Positions 9,252 through 20,711 are shown, counted from the stretch's first letter. The stretch is 48,015 nt of DNA from Fragilariopsis cylindrus CCMP1102 (GCA_900095095.1 FMBT01000247.1:1-48015), one strand, 5' to 3'. Numbers and translations are program-made. Notes: generated from the sequence alone by a model not told the origin.

Positions 9252-10843
9252 ATGGATTCGTTTGCAAGTAGACGAATAATTATTGCAGAGACGACACAAC
9301 CAAAATTTTGTCGTCGTCGGTGTCGTCCAAAACGATCTTCCACACTATTTTCACAGCAAAAAATACTGTTGTTACTGCTTCTATCAGGAATAACGATACT
9401 TCAGATTCAAGTTGTTACTGTGTATAGCCTGTTTGTCTTACCGAATCAGGCTACGACCGTAATCCAACCGTATCCAAAATTGAAACTTGCAATAGTTGAC
9501 GAATTGAATAATAATTTACAGAATGAGAATAACAACAACAACAAAAATAACAATGATAATATAATCCAGTATGAGGGAGTATCGTATGAACCAAAAGAAT
9601 TACAATTTGGTGATTTGACTTCACATAAGACATTAGATGTAAAATTTAAGACACCGATGACAAAACAAACATTTGATTTATTGCAATACAAATATTGTAA
9701 TTCATGGAGTGAAACAAAATCACAGGTTGAATACCAACCCGACATATTATACAAATTAACTGATTTTTTACCACCATTATTACAAGCAACAAACGGGTTA
9801 ACATATAAAAGTACATCCTACAGAACACCATTGCCATCTTTCTTACCGAAGAACGATAATGATGATTTTAATTTTATGTTTGACGACGATGACGAAGATC
9901 AACAAGGGAATGATGATGTACGATATAAAAATCAATGGGTATTATTGACATGTAATTGTTGGGGATTTGCATGGGATGTATTAGTACAAGCTGATAATGA
10001 TCACAACAACAATATGAACAAGAACTATGAATCACCAGCATTTACGATATCATGTGGTAATCAAAAAGTGTTGGGGATGCATTTTTAGGTTCACGATTTG
10101 ATTTGATACAAGATTCAAGAACATTAGAACCAGAGATATTAGTCGATGATGATGATGGTCCAAATCAGGTTCAACTACGGAATAAAGCTTTGAAACCGGG
10201 TGACATACTGTTACTATGGGAGAATGATAATGATGATCATGGCGATCATAACAAATTGATACATGTAGCTATTTATATCGATGATGATTTGTATTATGAA
10301 AAAGCTGGTGGTGGAGATAATCTACCCTTTCGTTTGTCGACATTGGAAATGATACGAACTAATTTTCCAATATCATCGTCATCGTCATCGTCATCGTCGT
10401 CCGATTCGTCGTCGTCATCGCTTTGGGAATGGAGACGATTACTGCAAACAACAACAACAACAACAACAGCGAATAATGACGACAAAACAACAATAATAAT
10501 GAACGATTAAAATCTGCGCAAGAAATATTCAGTGTCAACGACGTCAAAGAAGAAACAGAAAGAGATGCTTGCCTGCTGCTGCTGCCGAAGATAATATTGA
10601 TGCATTTAGTGGTGTCAAAATGTCTACACGTCGAAAGATTTCTATTGATATTGATTATGATAATAATGAAAAGGCAGTAGTAGTAAAGTCACAATTGTAT
10701 ACAGGAATTTTAAGCTTAGAGGGGATGGAATAGAATACAATGAACATCCAAATGATAAAAATGGACGTGCATTTCTTCCAAAATCATCACTTTCAAAAGT
10801 ATGGTATGAAAAACATTTCTATTCGATTGAAGGTACTAATTAA
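9252..10843 (+). CDS. Secreted NlpC/P60-like papain-fold protein (frame-disrupted)
   Basis: The start ATG is followed by a basic stretch and a hydrophobic core (KILLLLLLSGITILQIQVV, residues about 37-57), consistent with a signal peptide or anchor. The main domain shows NCWGFAWDVLVQ (Cys codon about 9957), and about 100 residues later the frame gives KPGDILLLW...LIHVAIYIDD (His about 10264) and YYEKAGGGDNLPFRL. Cys in a helix start and His in a following strand after 'PGD' is the NlpC/P60/CHAP layout. Such enzymes cleave peptides or amides, and a few are acyltransferases. Asn and Ser/Asp homopolymers interrupt the domain. At least four one-base breaks are inferred (near 10060, 10475, 10580 and 10705); the last segment ends at TAA 10841-10843 (KVWYEKHFYSIEGTN). 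The fold call is moderate; substrate is unknown. Confidence 0.6.
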
Positions 10844-11156
10844 CAACAATCGATGACGATTGGATCGTTATTGAATTGTGTTGAACTTTGAATCTAATTC
10901 GAAATATTATTGTCTTTTGATTTCGCTGTCAAACGAACGGGAAAGAAAAAATGGAACGGAATGCGCACAAAAAGTTCGTAGTTAAGAAGTCATATTCAGA
11001 TACCAATTGAACAGAATGGTTTGTCTTTATTTTATTTTATTTTATTTTCTATTATATATGATTCTATCATTTGGTTTTTCTTTAGGTGCACCCTCCCTCC
11101 ATTCGTAAAAAACAGTGGAACGTTTGGATGTTTATTTCTCGATGCACATCAATTTA
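10844..11156. other. Convergent 3' intergenic region
   Basis: About 310 bases between convergent genes, AT-rich with TTTTA tandem units near 11028-11047. Nothing else is seen. Confidence 0.35.
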
Positions 11157-11445
11157 TATTCGGATCTTTCGTAATCCACCATAAAATTCCTTACACGTTT
11201 TACATCTACCACCTGATGCTAATTTTTTTGCACAATCCATACAAAAAGATGGACAACCACATGGATCACATTCAAATGTAATTGGATTTTTTTTGCATTT
11301 TAAACAATAGCCATCAGCAGAACAGAATTTCCCCAACAGCTGGTGATGTTGTTGTCGATGGTAATGAGGATGATTTCGACGACTTTGCTGCTGCTGTCGC
11401 GAATCTGACCTGTTGTTGGGGTGGTTGCTGATCATTGTCGTCCAT
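11157..11445 (-). CDS. Small RING-type zinc-finger protein
   Basis: A short protein whose C-terminal half is a cysteine array: CLKCKKNPITFECDPCGCPS, then FCMDCAKKLASGGRCKTCKE. It matches a compact C-x2-C...C...C-x2-C...C-x2-C RING pattern. Such proteins usually bind an E2 and act in ubiquitin transfer; the partner is unknown. The Gln/His-rich N-terminus is poorly defined. One ATG at 11445 (MDDNDQQPPQQQ) is out of frame with the finger and would need a short intron or one-base correction; an in-frame ATG at 11435 (MISNHPNN) needs neither. The zinc finger is convincing, the N-terminus is not. Confidence 0.6.
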
Positions 11446-11747
11446 TATGGAGCTTGTTTAGGTTTAGATGACGGCGAGGGTTAGGATATTATGTTATTTT
11501 TTCCTTGTTGTTGTTGCTGCTGTTATTGTTGTTATTGTTTTAATAAGTGCACTAGAACACACGTTGCTACAGGTCTAGGGAGAAGGGCTGTGAAAGTGAT
11601 GGAAGTGATTAGATGATGTATCATGCCCACGCATACATTGTACTACCTTTAAAAAGGGACGCACAAAATAGTTATGTAGTTCATATTCAGATATTTCTTT
11701 TTCACTTCTTATACGACATATATACACACACGCGCATTGGTTTATTA
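11446..11747. promoter_or_regulatory. Upstream region of RING gene
   Basis: It lies between the RING gene start and the 3' end of the methyltransferase gene. It contains GTT/GCT-rich tracts (11500-11540) and little else. It should include the RING promoter and the methyltransferase terminator signals. Confidence 0.35.
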
Positions 11748-14036
11748 TTTTAGTGTTTCAACTGAAGAAGGTTGGACAACGCCGTCTACGTCTACGGAAT
11801 CTCTTTGGATTTCTTCGTCTGTCATACGATCGAATGTCATAACCATCTCGCAATGCGGAGTTAAAGGGAACATGTCAACCGGCTGTGCTCTTGTGGGCTT
11901 GAACGGAAGTCCCCGATATTTCTTTGTCTCAGGACCACAAAGAATCACTGTATCTTTTACTAACGATCCGGTCGGATTACAACTGACGTACACAAGACGC
12001 TTGATTTCCTTCGTAGATCGTATTGCTTTGATTACATCAGGATGGAGTCCATCTCGCGCAGGGTCAACGACGGCAACAATCGATTTTGGAGGTCCAACAT
12101 TGCTTTTCAAGTTGTTTATCCTTCGTAGTTCTCTTCCCATAACTAGCTCGGCCCTAGATGCAACAAACCGTGTCTTTGCCTCGCTTTCGTCATCACCAAA
12201 ACCATTCCGTTTCGCATTTGCCAAAGCATCTTCGATGGCAGGTTCTGAAATGTCGATCCCGACAACTCTCCCAACGACACCTTCAGCAAGACAATGCAAA
12301 CCTATCGTACCAGTGCCACAGCATACATCAAACATCAAAATATCTGATGGATCACTACTAACCTCTTTGACTCTATCAGCTACAACATTGTACAGAATCT
12401 CTGCTCCAGCGGTGGTCACCTGAAAGAAGGCCCCGGGACTAATTTGGTACGTATTTGGTCCAAGCTTCTCCTCTATGAACTTCGACCCATATGCATGCTG
12501 GATCGGATGTGACACGGAAGGGTTCGATAATCCGTTATATTCTTGGAAAAATATTGATGTCACACGAAACGCAATCGTTTCCTTCTCTACCAGGCTTTTA
12601 TCTCGTTTATCCATCTCTTCATCCTCTCCCAAGTCTTTCTCTCTCACCATTTGCACAGGTGGTAGATCCCTCGTCGGAGTGATAAGGTTACCTTTCGTCA
12701 AAATCGAGACTAGTCGTTCTCTTTCCTTCTCAAACAAAATATTTTTCTCGTTTTTGAAATTTTCACATTCATCAGATGTTGGCTTTGGTTCTCCTGCCCC
12801 GCCCTCTGGAGATGCGTGAACCACGATTACCATCACCTGCTTTGTACGTTCCGAGCTCCGAATGGTAACGTATCTCCAAAATCCTCGATGAACTTTTGTA
12901 TCGTATACGGCGAAAGGACTTGTCAATAAAAACTCATCTATTAGATCAGTTATAGCACAAACTTCGTCAGGTATATTCTGTAGACAGTGGGGGCGAGCTA
13001 CCGAGTGACGCCATCCATATGGAAGAAACCCTAGAGCAGGAATACGAGAAGGGTTTGGTAGAGATATTGATTTATCAGCGTCTTCAATACTTTCTCCGTT
13101 GTCCTTCTCAGTTTTCTCGTGATTGCTATCGTGTTGGCTTTCATTTCCTTTCTCTTCTAACTGTGTATTTTTTTCAAGTACACTTTTTTCGCTTTCCTGA
13201 GGACATCGGTAGCCAAAAGTCAATTCGCATTTGTTACGATATCTCATTACTACTGGGCTAGGCACAACATTTTCTACCGGAATCGGTGGCTTCTCGTTTA
13301 TCCAGGAAAATATTTTTGTTTTTGTCTTCGTGCCGTGGTTTGGATTGCGTTTTGCTTCCATTTCCATAGTACGGAACTTCGATCGTATTTCTTTGATAAT
13401 CTTAAAAGCACTTTGTCTGATCATGTCCGTTTTCTTGTGTTCTAACTGTTCAGGATAAGACTTCGACCACATAGCAGTTAATTTATCACGTATTTGTGAG
13501 GGCGTTGGACATACAGGTACATCGGGTCGAGCACGCTTGGTATCGGAAGTGCCACGATCGTCGTCTTCACCGTCTCTGGTGCGTTTGTTTCGTCTATTGC
13601 CCGATTCTTCTCCTGCCCTCCGTGCTACCATCGTTTGGCCTCGTTTGTTTGTCCTTTCAGTTCCATTAACTAAGTCAATGAACGGTTCAACCATGCAATC
13701 CTTTGCTACTGTCACGTTGATCCATCCGTTCCGAGGTGGTTTCTTGTAACGATCAATGACGAGGTCGAATCCACCTGGTTTTGCGGCATCGTCGAGCCAC
13801 GACTTGACAAGTGCGTCAATTTGTTTTTTGTCCATGAACTTCAGTACATTGTGGACAACAATCTTCCGAGGGGTTGAATCAAGAGCGCTACGATAAGGAC
13901 TGGCGGTTTCATTTGTTGCGCTAGCGTCGACCCCTATCGTAGACGATATTGCAAGTGGTTGGCCACATTCTTTCTCCGTTGTATCTGGAGTAGAAGAAGA
14001 AGGGGCAACTTTATCTTCCGGCGATGACTCCCCCAT
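11748..14036 (-). CDS. TRMT2A: tRNA (uracil-5-)-methyltransferase, TRMT2A/Trm2 type
   Basis: Makes 5-methyluridine (m5U54) in the tRNA T-loop using S-adenosylmethionine. The 763-residue frame is intact from ATG 14036. An RRM-like region (RKIVVHNVLKFMDKKQ, residues about 57-130) precedes the catalytic part, as in animal TRMT2A. Conserved landmarks are YRNKCELTFGYRC, ALGFLPYGWRHSVARPHC (about 337-355), the product-binding GAFFQVTTAGAE, the SAM-binding motif DVCCGTGTIGLH (about 565), VDPARDGLHPD (about 657) and the nucleophile motif YVSCNPTGS (about 682), ending near HCEMVMTF. All key residues are present. A charged Lys/Glu/Ser insertion (about 290-330) is species-specific. No intron is seen. 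Nuclear/cytosolic rather than organellar, since there is no obvious targeting peptide. Substrate position is inferred from the family. Confidence 0.93.
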
Positions 14037-14504
14037 TTCAGGATCTTCGCTTCTAATTTCTTTCTGTTTCTTGTTTCACTGATTCTCCAACAAGGTAGGT
14101 GTCGTCATTCAAAACGAAAGTTGAACAGATGAATACGAAATCGGTTCTCTCGATTTAATTTTTATCCTTTACCACTTCTTCTATTATCGCTTATTCACTA
14201 TCGATCTTATGTTCCTTTTTCTTTTTCTGTTTAGAAGTACTGTAACGTTATCATCCTTTGCATGATCTTCTTATTTTTGATGTCGTCGTCGACGCGTGCT
14301 GTCGAGCTGCATGGGACCCTCCGATCTACCTCGTGAATCAAATCGGTGAGTCACGGTACTACTTAGAAAACTTCAAAACTTAATTTTCATCGTCATCAGT
14401 AACAAAATCAAGACAAAAATCACACGATGTGTGGACGATAAGACAAGACTACTAGATAGTCGTCAAGGCAAGAAAACGAACTAGGAAAATACTAATGGAA
14501 TACC
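14037..14504. promoter_or_regulatory. Divergent region, TRMT2A / phytanoyl dioxygenase relic
   Basis: It should contain the methyltransferase promoter. Pyrimidine-rich near 14190-14230; no other element identified. Confidence 0.35.
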
Positions 14505-15741
14505 ATGACAAGCATTCTACCGGATCTGCAACAACAACTAGTTGGAGAAGAAAATGATGGTCGTCATTTTAAAATACCTTAGTTAGATTCTGATTACAAA
14601 AAGTATGACGAATCATCATCATCGTCATATCCCGATAGAAATAATAATGGCGATAGCACTACTGTACAGGTACCACACCATATGATTAAGAGTTTATTGT
14701 ACTACCAAATGTTCTTTCAAACAATGCTGCGGGTGCATTAATGTTTAGGAGATGTATTACGGGGAGTGTACGATCGTGGTAGGAAACCAGATAAAGTTCC
14801 ACGTCTTATAAAAGGAAACAAACCACAATCCTAATCACATCAAACTACACCAAAATCAACATCAAACGATACAGATAATGATAATAATAGGCTAATAACA
14901 ATAGAAACGACAACAACAAATCTCAACGTCAGAAAATGGAAAAGAATAGTGGCACAAATAATATTAGTATTGGACCAATAGGATTTAGTGGAAATTATAG
15001 TGATGTGAAAGCATTACAAATTATTAATATTCATAAAGCTGATACATTATATCGTAAATTGGAAACCAATATTGATTTTAGGATCAATTGTTACACCAAT
15101 AGCAGGTTTTGAGAACGGTGCACTATTAATCAAAGATTAAGTCAAGGAAAAAAAAACCACCAGGTGCATCATCATCATTAGTTTTTCATCGTGATACACC
15201 ATATTTTTTATGTTTGAAAAGACCGATGTTATTGCTGTTTGGATTGCATTAGATAATACGACGAAGGCTGTTGTTCCATTAGAATATGCTGTTGGTAGTA
15301 ATTTATGGGGTGATGGTCGAACTGGTTTATCGAATGAATCAATTCTTTACTACTCAACAAAAAAAGACTTCGAACAATGGCAAACAATAATAGTAGTAAC
15401 CATCTATCAAAATCTACAGCAGTACGTGAAGGTATAAAAGATCTCGACAAACAACTCAAGTATGTTAGTATGGCAGGCTTAAAGAAAGGTGAAATATCTA
15501 TCCATGATGGTAAAATCTGGCATGGTTCAAATTCAAATTCATCTAAGAGATAAATCGAGACATGGGAGAACTTGGATTACATTTTGTACTTTATAATATT
15601 AAATTTACTAAGAATGCATATAAAAGTAAATGATGGAAAGCAGACATTGTTGATGGTAAAGGTAATGGTGACGTTGATGATGTTGATCCATTTACAATAG
15701 AATTAAATGAGAAAGATTTTCCAATTTCTAAATCAAGATGA
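14505..15741 (+). pseudogene. Phytanoyl-CoA dioxygenase (PhyH) family, broken
   Basis: Fe(II)/2-oxoglutarate-dependent oxygenases of this family hydroxylate lipids and secondary metabolites. The translation begins MTSILPDLQQQLVGEENDGR from ATG 14505 but meets TAG at 14580. It continues in changing frames: VLRGVYDRGRKPDKVPRLIK (about 14757-14810), DVKALQIINIHKADTLYRKL (15003-15063), FHRDTPYF (about 15183, the HxD iron ligands), MFEKTDVIAVWIALDNTT, EYAVGSNLWGDGR, ISIHDGKIWHGSNSN (about 15500-15540, second His ligand), ELGLHFVLYNIKF and DPFTIELNEKDFPIS. At least five frame changes and two in-frame stops (TAG 14580, TGA about 15630) make this the best candidate for a genuine pseudogene here. The order and spacing of family motifs is complete, so the loss looks recent. 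Confidence 0.78.
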
Positions 15742-16002
15742 AATAATGAATGTGAATAATAGTAACTAGTTATGGTAGTAACTACCACCGTAACGATTGT
15801 ATGTGAGCGTATGTGCGTATATTACGTGTGTTTATTAGTCTAGACGATTAAGAGTGAAAGTAGAGCTAAAAATTATTCTTATTCTTATCTTAGTATTGCC
15901 GATAGTTGTGTTAGATTTGAAATTTCAATATCATCGCTATGAATATCGTCTTTGTTATTGTTGAGATACAATTAATAATAATAGTAATATTATTATCTTT
16001 AT

Positions 16003-16734
16003 TTATAGTTCTTGACTGACATTACTAATCATATCCTCTAATTCCCCTAATGCGTGACTTTGATCTAATTCTTTGTTACCACCAACATGTTGTTTACCAA
16101 TGAAGATATTTGGAAATGACCATTGACCTGTTATTTCTTGTAATTCTGTCATTATTAATGAACCATCCCATCCTGGTAATAAATCCACATCTAAAAATTC
16201 AGAATGACTGTTCAGATCTTTTGAAATTCTTTTCAATAATTCTTTGGCTTGACGATTATGTGATCCATAACTACGTGCAAATACCATAACCTAAAATATA
16301 AATAGTTGAGGAAGGTAGAGTAAGTAAGTAAGTAAATGAATGAGTGAGTGAGTGACAGAGACGAGACTACGGGAGGTAGGCCAAAAATGGTAGATCGCCG
16401 ATATAGATATATAGATATAAATTCATTATATATACGCATATATTACAAAACTTCGTAACAACATTCCTCTACATTGCGTACTACATACTAGCACATTACA
16501 TGTTGTACTCACGTCATGAGAATCAATTTTATTTCGAACAAAGTCACTAGGGTTTTCTCCTGTAGACAATGCCTGAATAGGTTCTTCTTCTTCTACTTCT
16601 ATTGTGCCTTGAACTACTTGAATTGGCGCTATTAGTAAGATACTCAGAGATACTATTAGAAGTATCAATAAACATTTTATTGATATTGTCGCTGACGACA
16701 ATGATGAAAAGGATGGCGTTGCTGTTCGTCTCAT
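16003..16734 (-). CDS. Secreted/anchored glutaredoxin-like protein lacking active-site cysteines
   Basis: Two exons (16734-16513 and 16290-16003) encode 169 residues. Exon 1 starts MRRTATPSFSS and has a hydrophobic helix (CLLILLIVSLSILLIAPI), a signal peptide or anchor into the secretory route. The mature part is a glutaredoxin fold: DVMVFARSYGSHNRQAKELL, then ELQEITGQWSFPNIFIGKQH and VGGNKEL, with the cis-Pro (SFPN) and the Gly-Gly of the glutathione site kept. Where classical glutaredoxins have CPYC, this one reads GSHN (codons at 16255-16266), so neither catalytic Cys is present and dithiol/disulfide exchange should be impossible. Both exons and the splice site are intact, which argues against random decay. 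It may bind glutathione or a partner, or be a redox-dead paralogue. Confidence 0.82.
16291..16512 (-). other. Intron of glutaredoxin-like gene
   Basis: GTGAGT donor after ...TCTCATGAC and acceptor ATATTTTAG before GTTATGGTA; phase 0, 222 bases. It contains GTAA/GAGT tetranucleotide tracts and ATATAG repeats. Splicing joins KIDSHD to VMVFARSY, the expected first strand of the fold. Confidence 0.85.
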
Positions 16735-17234
16735 ATTATTTGTTTGTCTTCGTATCGTACCGTATCGTACCGTATCGCTTTTTGTGAAGTACTGGGTTTC
16801 ACAAGTGGTAGTATTCAAATTTGGAACAAATACTAATATATATTTTTTGTCTATTCAGAGTCTCGTCGTTCGGTACAGTAGACTTGTTTTACCATAAGAA
16901 AAAAGAGACACGATGGATGTCGGTTTGATTTGTATCAATTTGATGGGCAATAAATGGTAACAGAAAGTATTAATTAATGTCTGATGTCTGTTTTCTCGGT
17001 CACTAATTCTCTGATTGTTCACGACTGACATATACGACTCATAAGACTAAAAATACTCTCGTGACTCGACTCACTATGAAAAATGGTCAAAATGAAAATG
17101 GAATGAATGAATCATCTACTAACTAGTAGCATCGGCAGATAGCTACTTCGAAGTACAGTACAGTAAAAGCACAACGAACAACAAAACAACGACGACGACA
17201 ACACTAGCATCCTCACCGCAATCACCAATCAACA
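16735..17234. promoter_or_regulatory. Bidirectional promoter region, glutaredoxin / LURP-one
   Basis: About 500 bases between divergent starts. Two and a half copies of the 11-mer CGTATCGTACC lie at 16749-16776, close to the glutaredoxin start; GTACAGTA-type words recur (16874, 17155). Nothing else is recognised. Confidence 0.4.
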
Positions 17235-18107
17235 ATGCCATCTCTATCCCATTTTATCCTTGGGATTATCAGCATCCTAATACTAGCAGCAGAAAACACG
17301 GTGTATAGCTGGAATCTGTCTAACAATGGCCGTCACTACTCTCACCAACGACAACGACAACGAACATCGTCATCGGCGTCAACGTTACCATTTTCTTTTT
17401 CGTTACAAATGAATATGTTAACAGACGCAGGGGATTTTTTAACTGGTGGAAAATTAACACCAGTAACTGAACCACTTGTGTATGGTGAACCATTAGGAGA
17501 AATGATGTCATCATCATCAGATGATGGCGTACGTACATTTGCTGTACAAGAACGAGCAATTTCATTTACGGGAGAAGATTTTGATATCTGTGATTTAGAT
17601 AATAATGGTGTATCCTATTGTCGTGTTCGTGGTGCGATGATGCATCTGCCCGGAAAAGACAAAATGAGAATCGTGACATCTTCTTCCAGCCAAGATGCTG
17701 CGACATTGGATCGTAAATTAATGGCAATCACACCCACCTATGATATATTACGTGGACGGGATGGTGAAAAAATTGGATGGTTAGAAAAGGCTGTCATTGC
17801 ACTCACAGATACATTTGAATTCCATGCCGAGAGTACAAAAAAGGATGGTTTTCTTGGACAGAAACCTGCACCAGCCTATAAATTAGAAGGTGATTTTCTT
17901 GATCGACGATTTGTTATGAAGAATAATAAAGGTGAAGTTGTTGCAAAAATTACAAAAGATCGACTTATTGAATTTGATGCATTCGATCATTATCAAATTC
18001 GTGTATCGAAGGGAATGGATCCAATTTTAGTTGTTGCATGTGCCTGTGCTATCGATGAAGAATTCGATGAGGAACATAAAAAGAAACGTGAGGAAGAAAA
18101 TAGATAA
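17235..18107 (+). CDS. LURP-one-related (LOR/tubby-fold) protein with signal peptide
   Basis: A 290-residue intact frame. The N-terminus MPSLSHFILGIISILILAAE is a hydrophobic signal sequence followed by a Ser/Arg/Gln-rich stretch. The body fits the LOR beta-barrel with central helix: RTFAVQERAISFTGEDFDIC, SYCRVRGAMMHLPGKDKMRI, MAITPTYDILRGRDGEKIGW, YKLEGDFLDRRFVMKNNKGE, VVAKITKDRL and ILVVACACAIDEE, ending in a charged tail. These are the paired modules of the LURP1/phospholipid-scramblase-like superfamily, whose fold resembles tubby; molecular function is mostly unknown (LURP1 of Arabidopsis is needed for oomycete resistance). Divergent from the glutaredoxin-like gene, which also has a signal sequence. 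Confidence 0.75.
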   Translation: MPSLSHFILGIISILILAAENTVYSWNLSNNGRHYSHQRQRQRTSSSASTLPFSFSLQMNMLTDAGDFLTGGKLTPVTEPLVYGEPLGEMMSSSSDDGVRTFAVQERAISFTGEDFDICDLDNNGVSYCRVRGAMMHLPGKDKMRIVTSSSSQDAATLDRKLMAITPTYDILRGRDGEKIGWLEKAVIALTDTFEFHAESTKKDGFLGQKPAPAYKLEGDFLDRRFVMKNNKGEVVAKITKDRLIEFDAFDHYQIRVSKGMDPILVVACACAIDEEFDEEHKKKREEENR

Positions 18108-18262
18108 AATTATTGTTACTATCTTTTCCATCGTCTATTACTGTACAATAATAATCTACCGTCGGACACGTAAATTGTATCTATCGTGTTCAGTTCGCTA
18201 AGTCTGATAGTATGTGGTCGACTTTAAAGACAATATCAAAAGATTCAGTTATAACTTTAATT

Positions 18263-20711
18263 TTATATAATGCACTTTGTCAGGTTAGGATTGTGCAATG
18301 GAGGGAATCTACCCTCTTTCCAGATATGATTTCGTCGCTGGTATTCCATCGATTCAATAAGAATTTCTGTGTATGAGTTTATTGGACCAACAAATGCTGT
18401 CTTGGCTCTAGATGCAAAATTTATATCTCGCAATAATTGATAGAATCGTCGTCGTCGTCGTCGATTCTCGTCATCTTCGTCAGAAGTAGTAGCGTCAGCA
18501 ATAGAGATATTAGTAATATCGCTATTGTAAATTGCCGAATTGAAAACATTACAATTCCTATCAGATAACCACTGGTAGATGCTCCTCATCAAATCATTGT
18601 CTTCCATTGCATTTATATGTAGACATGGCAATTAGGTATACTAAAATCGATTGCTTCTTCCAAACATTTAAGCACACTGTTAATATTTGTACTGGTAGTT
18701 GATTGGGAATCTAGATATAATGCAATTGTATTACGTTCAAACTCAATAGAAGGATCGTATCCCGTTGGTATTATTACAGCATTGGTAATTGGTTCCCAAT
18801 GAAATGATTCAGAAATAAGCATACCGTATAAAAAGTCAATCCCCTCGGTGAAAAGATTCTTTGTTGTATCATTCCCATCATATGATGATTGTGATAACGT
18901 CGTTGGGAGGGATTCAGATTTATCAACCCAGGTTGTTGGTATGGCAAAATTTGAGTCATAAATAGGAATCCAAGACCGCATAGACAGGATGCCATCACAC
19001 AAAGATGATTCTTGAATTGTTTTGTTCACAAGAATAGTTCGATTCGTCGTAATCGCAAAGATCATATTGTTGAAGAATTGATGATTATTTCTGTTTACTT
19101 CTGTTTCAGTGCCATTTATTGAAACAATGCATTCGTAGTCGATTACAATATATTCACGTTCGAGTTCCATGTTAGATATTTGCGAAAGTGAATGCATTTT
19201 TTTGTAGTTCTTAAAGGCTTTAACAGGAGCAAGTGGTGGGCGGTAGTTATGCCGTATAAAGGTCGGAGTTCCTGGTCCATAATTGTAGCCATCTACTTTT
19301 CTATTTGCAAGTTTACAAATATCTAATTCTTTCGTCGGACGATTCTCTCGCCAGGCTTCCACACGCTGCTCGTATTCTATGAGCTCTGCCAAAAGCATGA
19401 ATGAACTTCGTTTAGTATCACCAACTGCTGCGCTCCGAGCTAAGCTTGCTGATGCGATGTCTTCGATGAAACCGAGTCCACTCCAAGGTCCGTGCTCCAT
19501 CTCTTGGACGTGACTAGTCTCATGTACAGCAATGACTGGTGTACAGTTGAATTCTGTTTTCACCCATGCGCTGAGTCGATCAATAGTAGATTTCCTGTCA
19601 GACATTAGGTATACATGACAGCCCGTCAATTCCCCATCGATTGGACTATTGACATAATATTTTGCCAACAATTTGAAAGACATTCTTTTTCTTCGTCAAT
19701 AAAAGATCCATCGTCTCCATTTACTGGGTGTCGACTGTGTAGTGCAATACTAACTCCTTTTGGTGTTATGCTTTTTGTCGAATCCTTTCCCTCTAATATG
19801 CGTATCGCAAATGTTTCTCGGAATAAAAGCCCAAACAAGAAACTAACACCCTCGTCATACAGACTAACGGCACGACGAGTAATATCTGGTTCCATTGATT
19901 GTATACGATTTATATATTCCTTTGAATTCATCGGATGATCTCTCCAACTATTACGCTCTATTGATTTGTCCTTTTCAAAAACATCTGGTATTTGAGGAAA
20001 GATAACCACTTGAGGGTTTGAATCTTCATTTTGATAATCAAAAAAAGATATCGCCTGTGGTTTCTTGAGGTCCAGTTTTTTAGACCACTCGTCCCATCCC
20101 GCTATCCAGTCGGATCTTTCCATTAGCTGTTGACAATCTTTTTCAGTGCTTCGATAGTTATCATAATGCCATAAAATTGTTCGATTCGTTAGAATTGCCC
20201 AAGCCATCGAGTTGAACATGTTATGTAGTATATTACCAGCTCTATCTGGACAAGAATATGTCACGAATGCGAATTTTCTATCATTGTTGTTGTCGGGATC
20301 GCGTAATAGCGATTGTCTTGAATGTTGTTGCTTGTATTCTTCCATGACCTTGACAGGTTTAAGAAGGAACTGTGTCCTATTAGCATACTCTGCTTTTGGG
20401 TTTGAAGTTATTTGATTTACGATTGGATAGGATTCGTTCCTAGTAAATGACGCATTGTACGCCGATGATTCTTTATTCTTGTCATGATTCTTTTCAGAGG
20501 GTGTTTCTTTTTCTTTTGAAGTGTTCGCACCGCTATTGACGTCAATAAAACTGATATTGCTACTTATTTTAAGACAATATACAAAGAAAAAGAACAGAAC
20601 TGAGATGACTGGGAATATTGGAGGTCTACATGCCCCAGGGCGGAATTTAAATCCTTGCATGATTTTATTCTTTATATTTTTTTTCGCTCGAATCGTCTCT
20701 CCATTGTGCAT
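18263..20711 (-). CDS. Two-module type II membrane protein, glycosyltransferase-like (frame-disrupted)
   Basis: Start ATG 20711 (MHNGETIRAKKNIKNK) is followed by one membrane helix (FPVISVLFFFFVYCL), giving type II topology as in Golgi glycosyltransferases. Module 1 has FAFVTYSCPDRAGNILHNMF, AWAILTNRTILWHY, EGVSFLFGLLF, VSIALHSRHPV, CHVYLMSDRKSTIDRL and a C-terminal SGLGFIEDIASASLARSA/KRSSFMLLAEL segment. The HxR, strand-SDR and 'D..L...A...G..RSSF' order is reminiscent of fucosyltransferase-like (GT23/NodZ/O-FucT) folds. Module 2 repeats a weakened copy (NNMIFAITTNRTILVN, EGIDFLYGMLI, NCHVYINAMED) ending at 18263. One base is missing near 19672 (A-run) and one is extra near 18617; correcting both yields one long protein. 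The enzyme class is inference; the internal duplication is clear. Confidence 0.58.
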
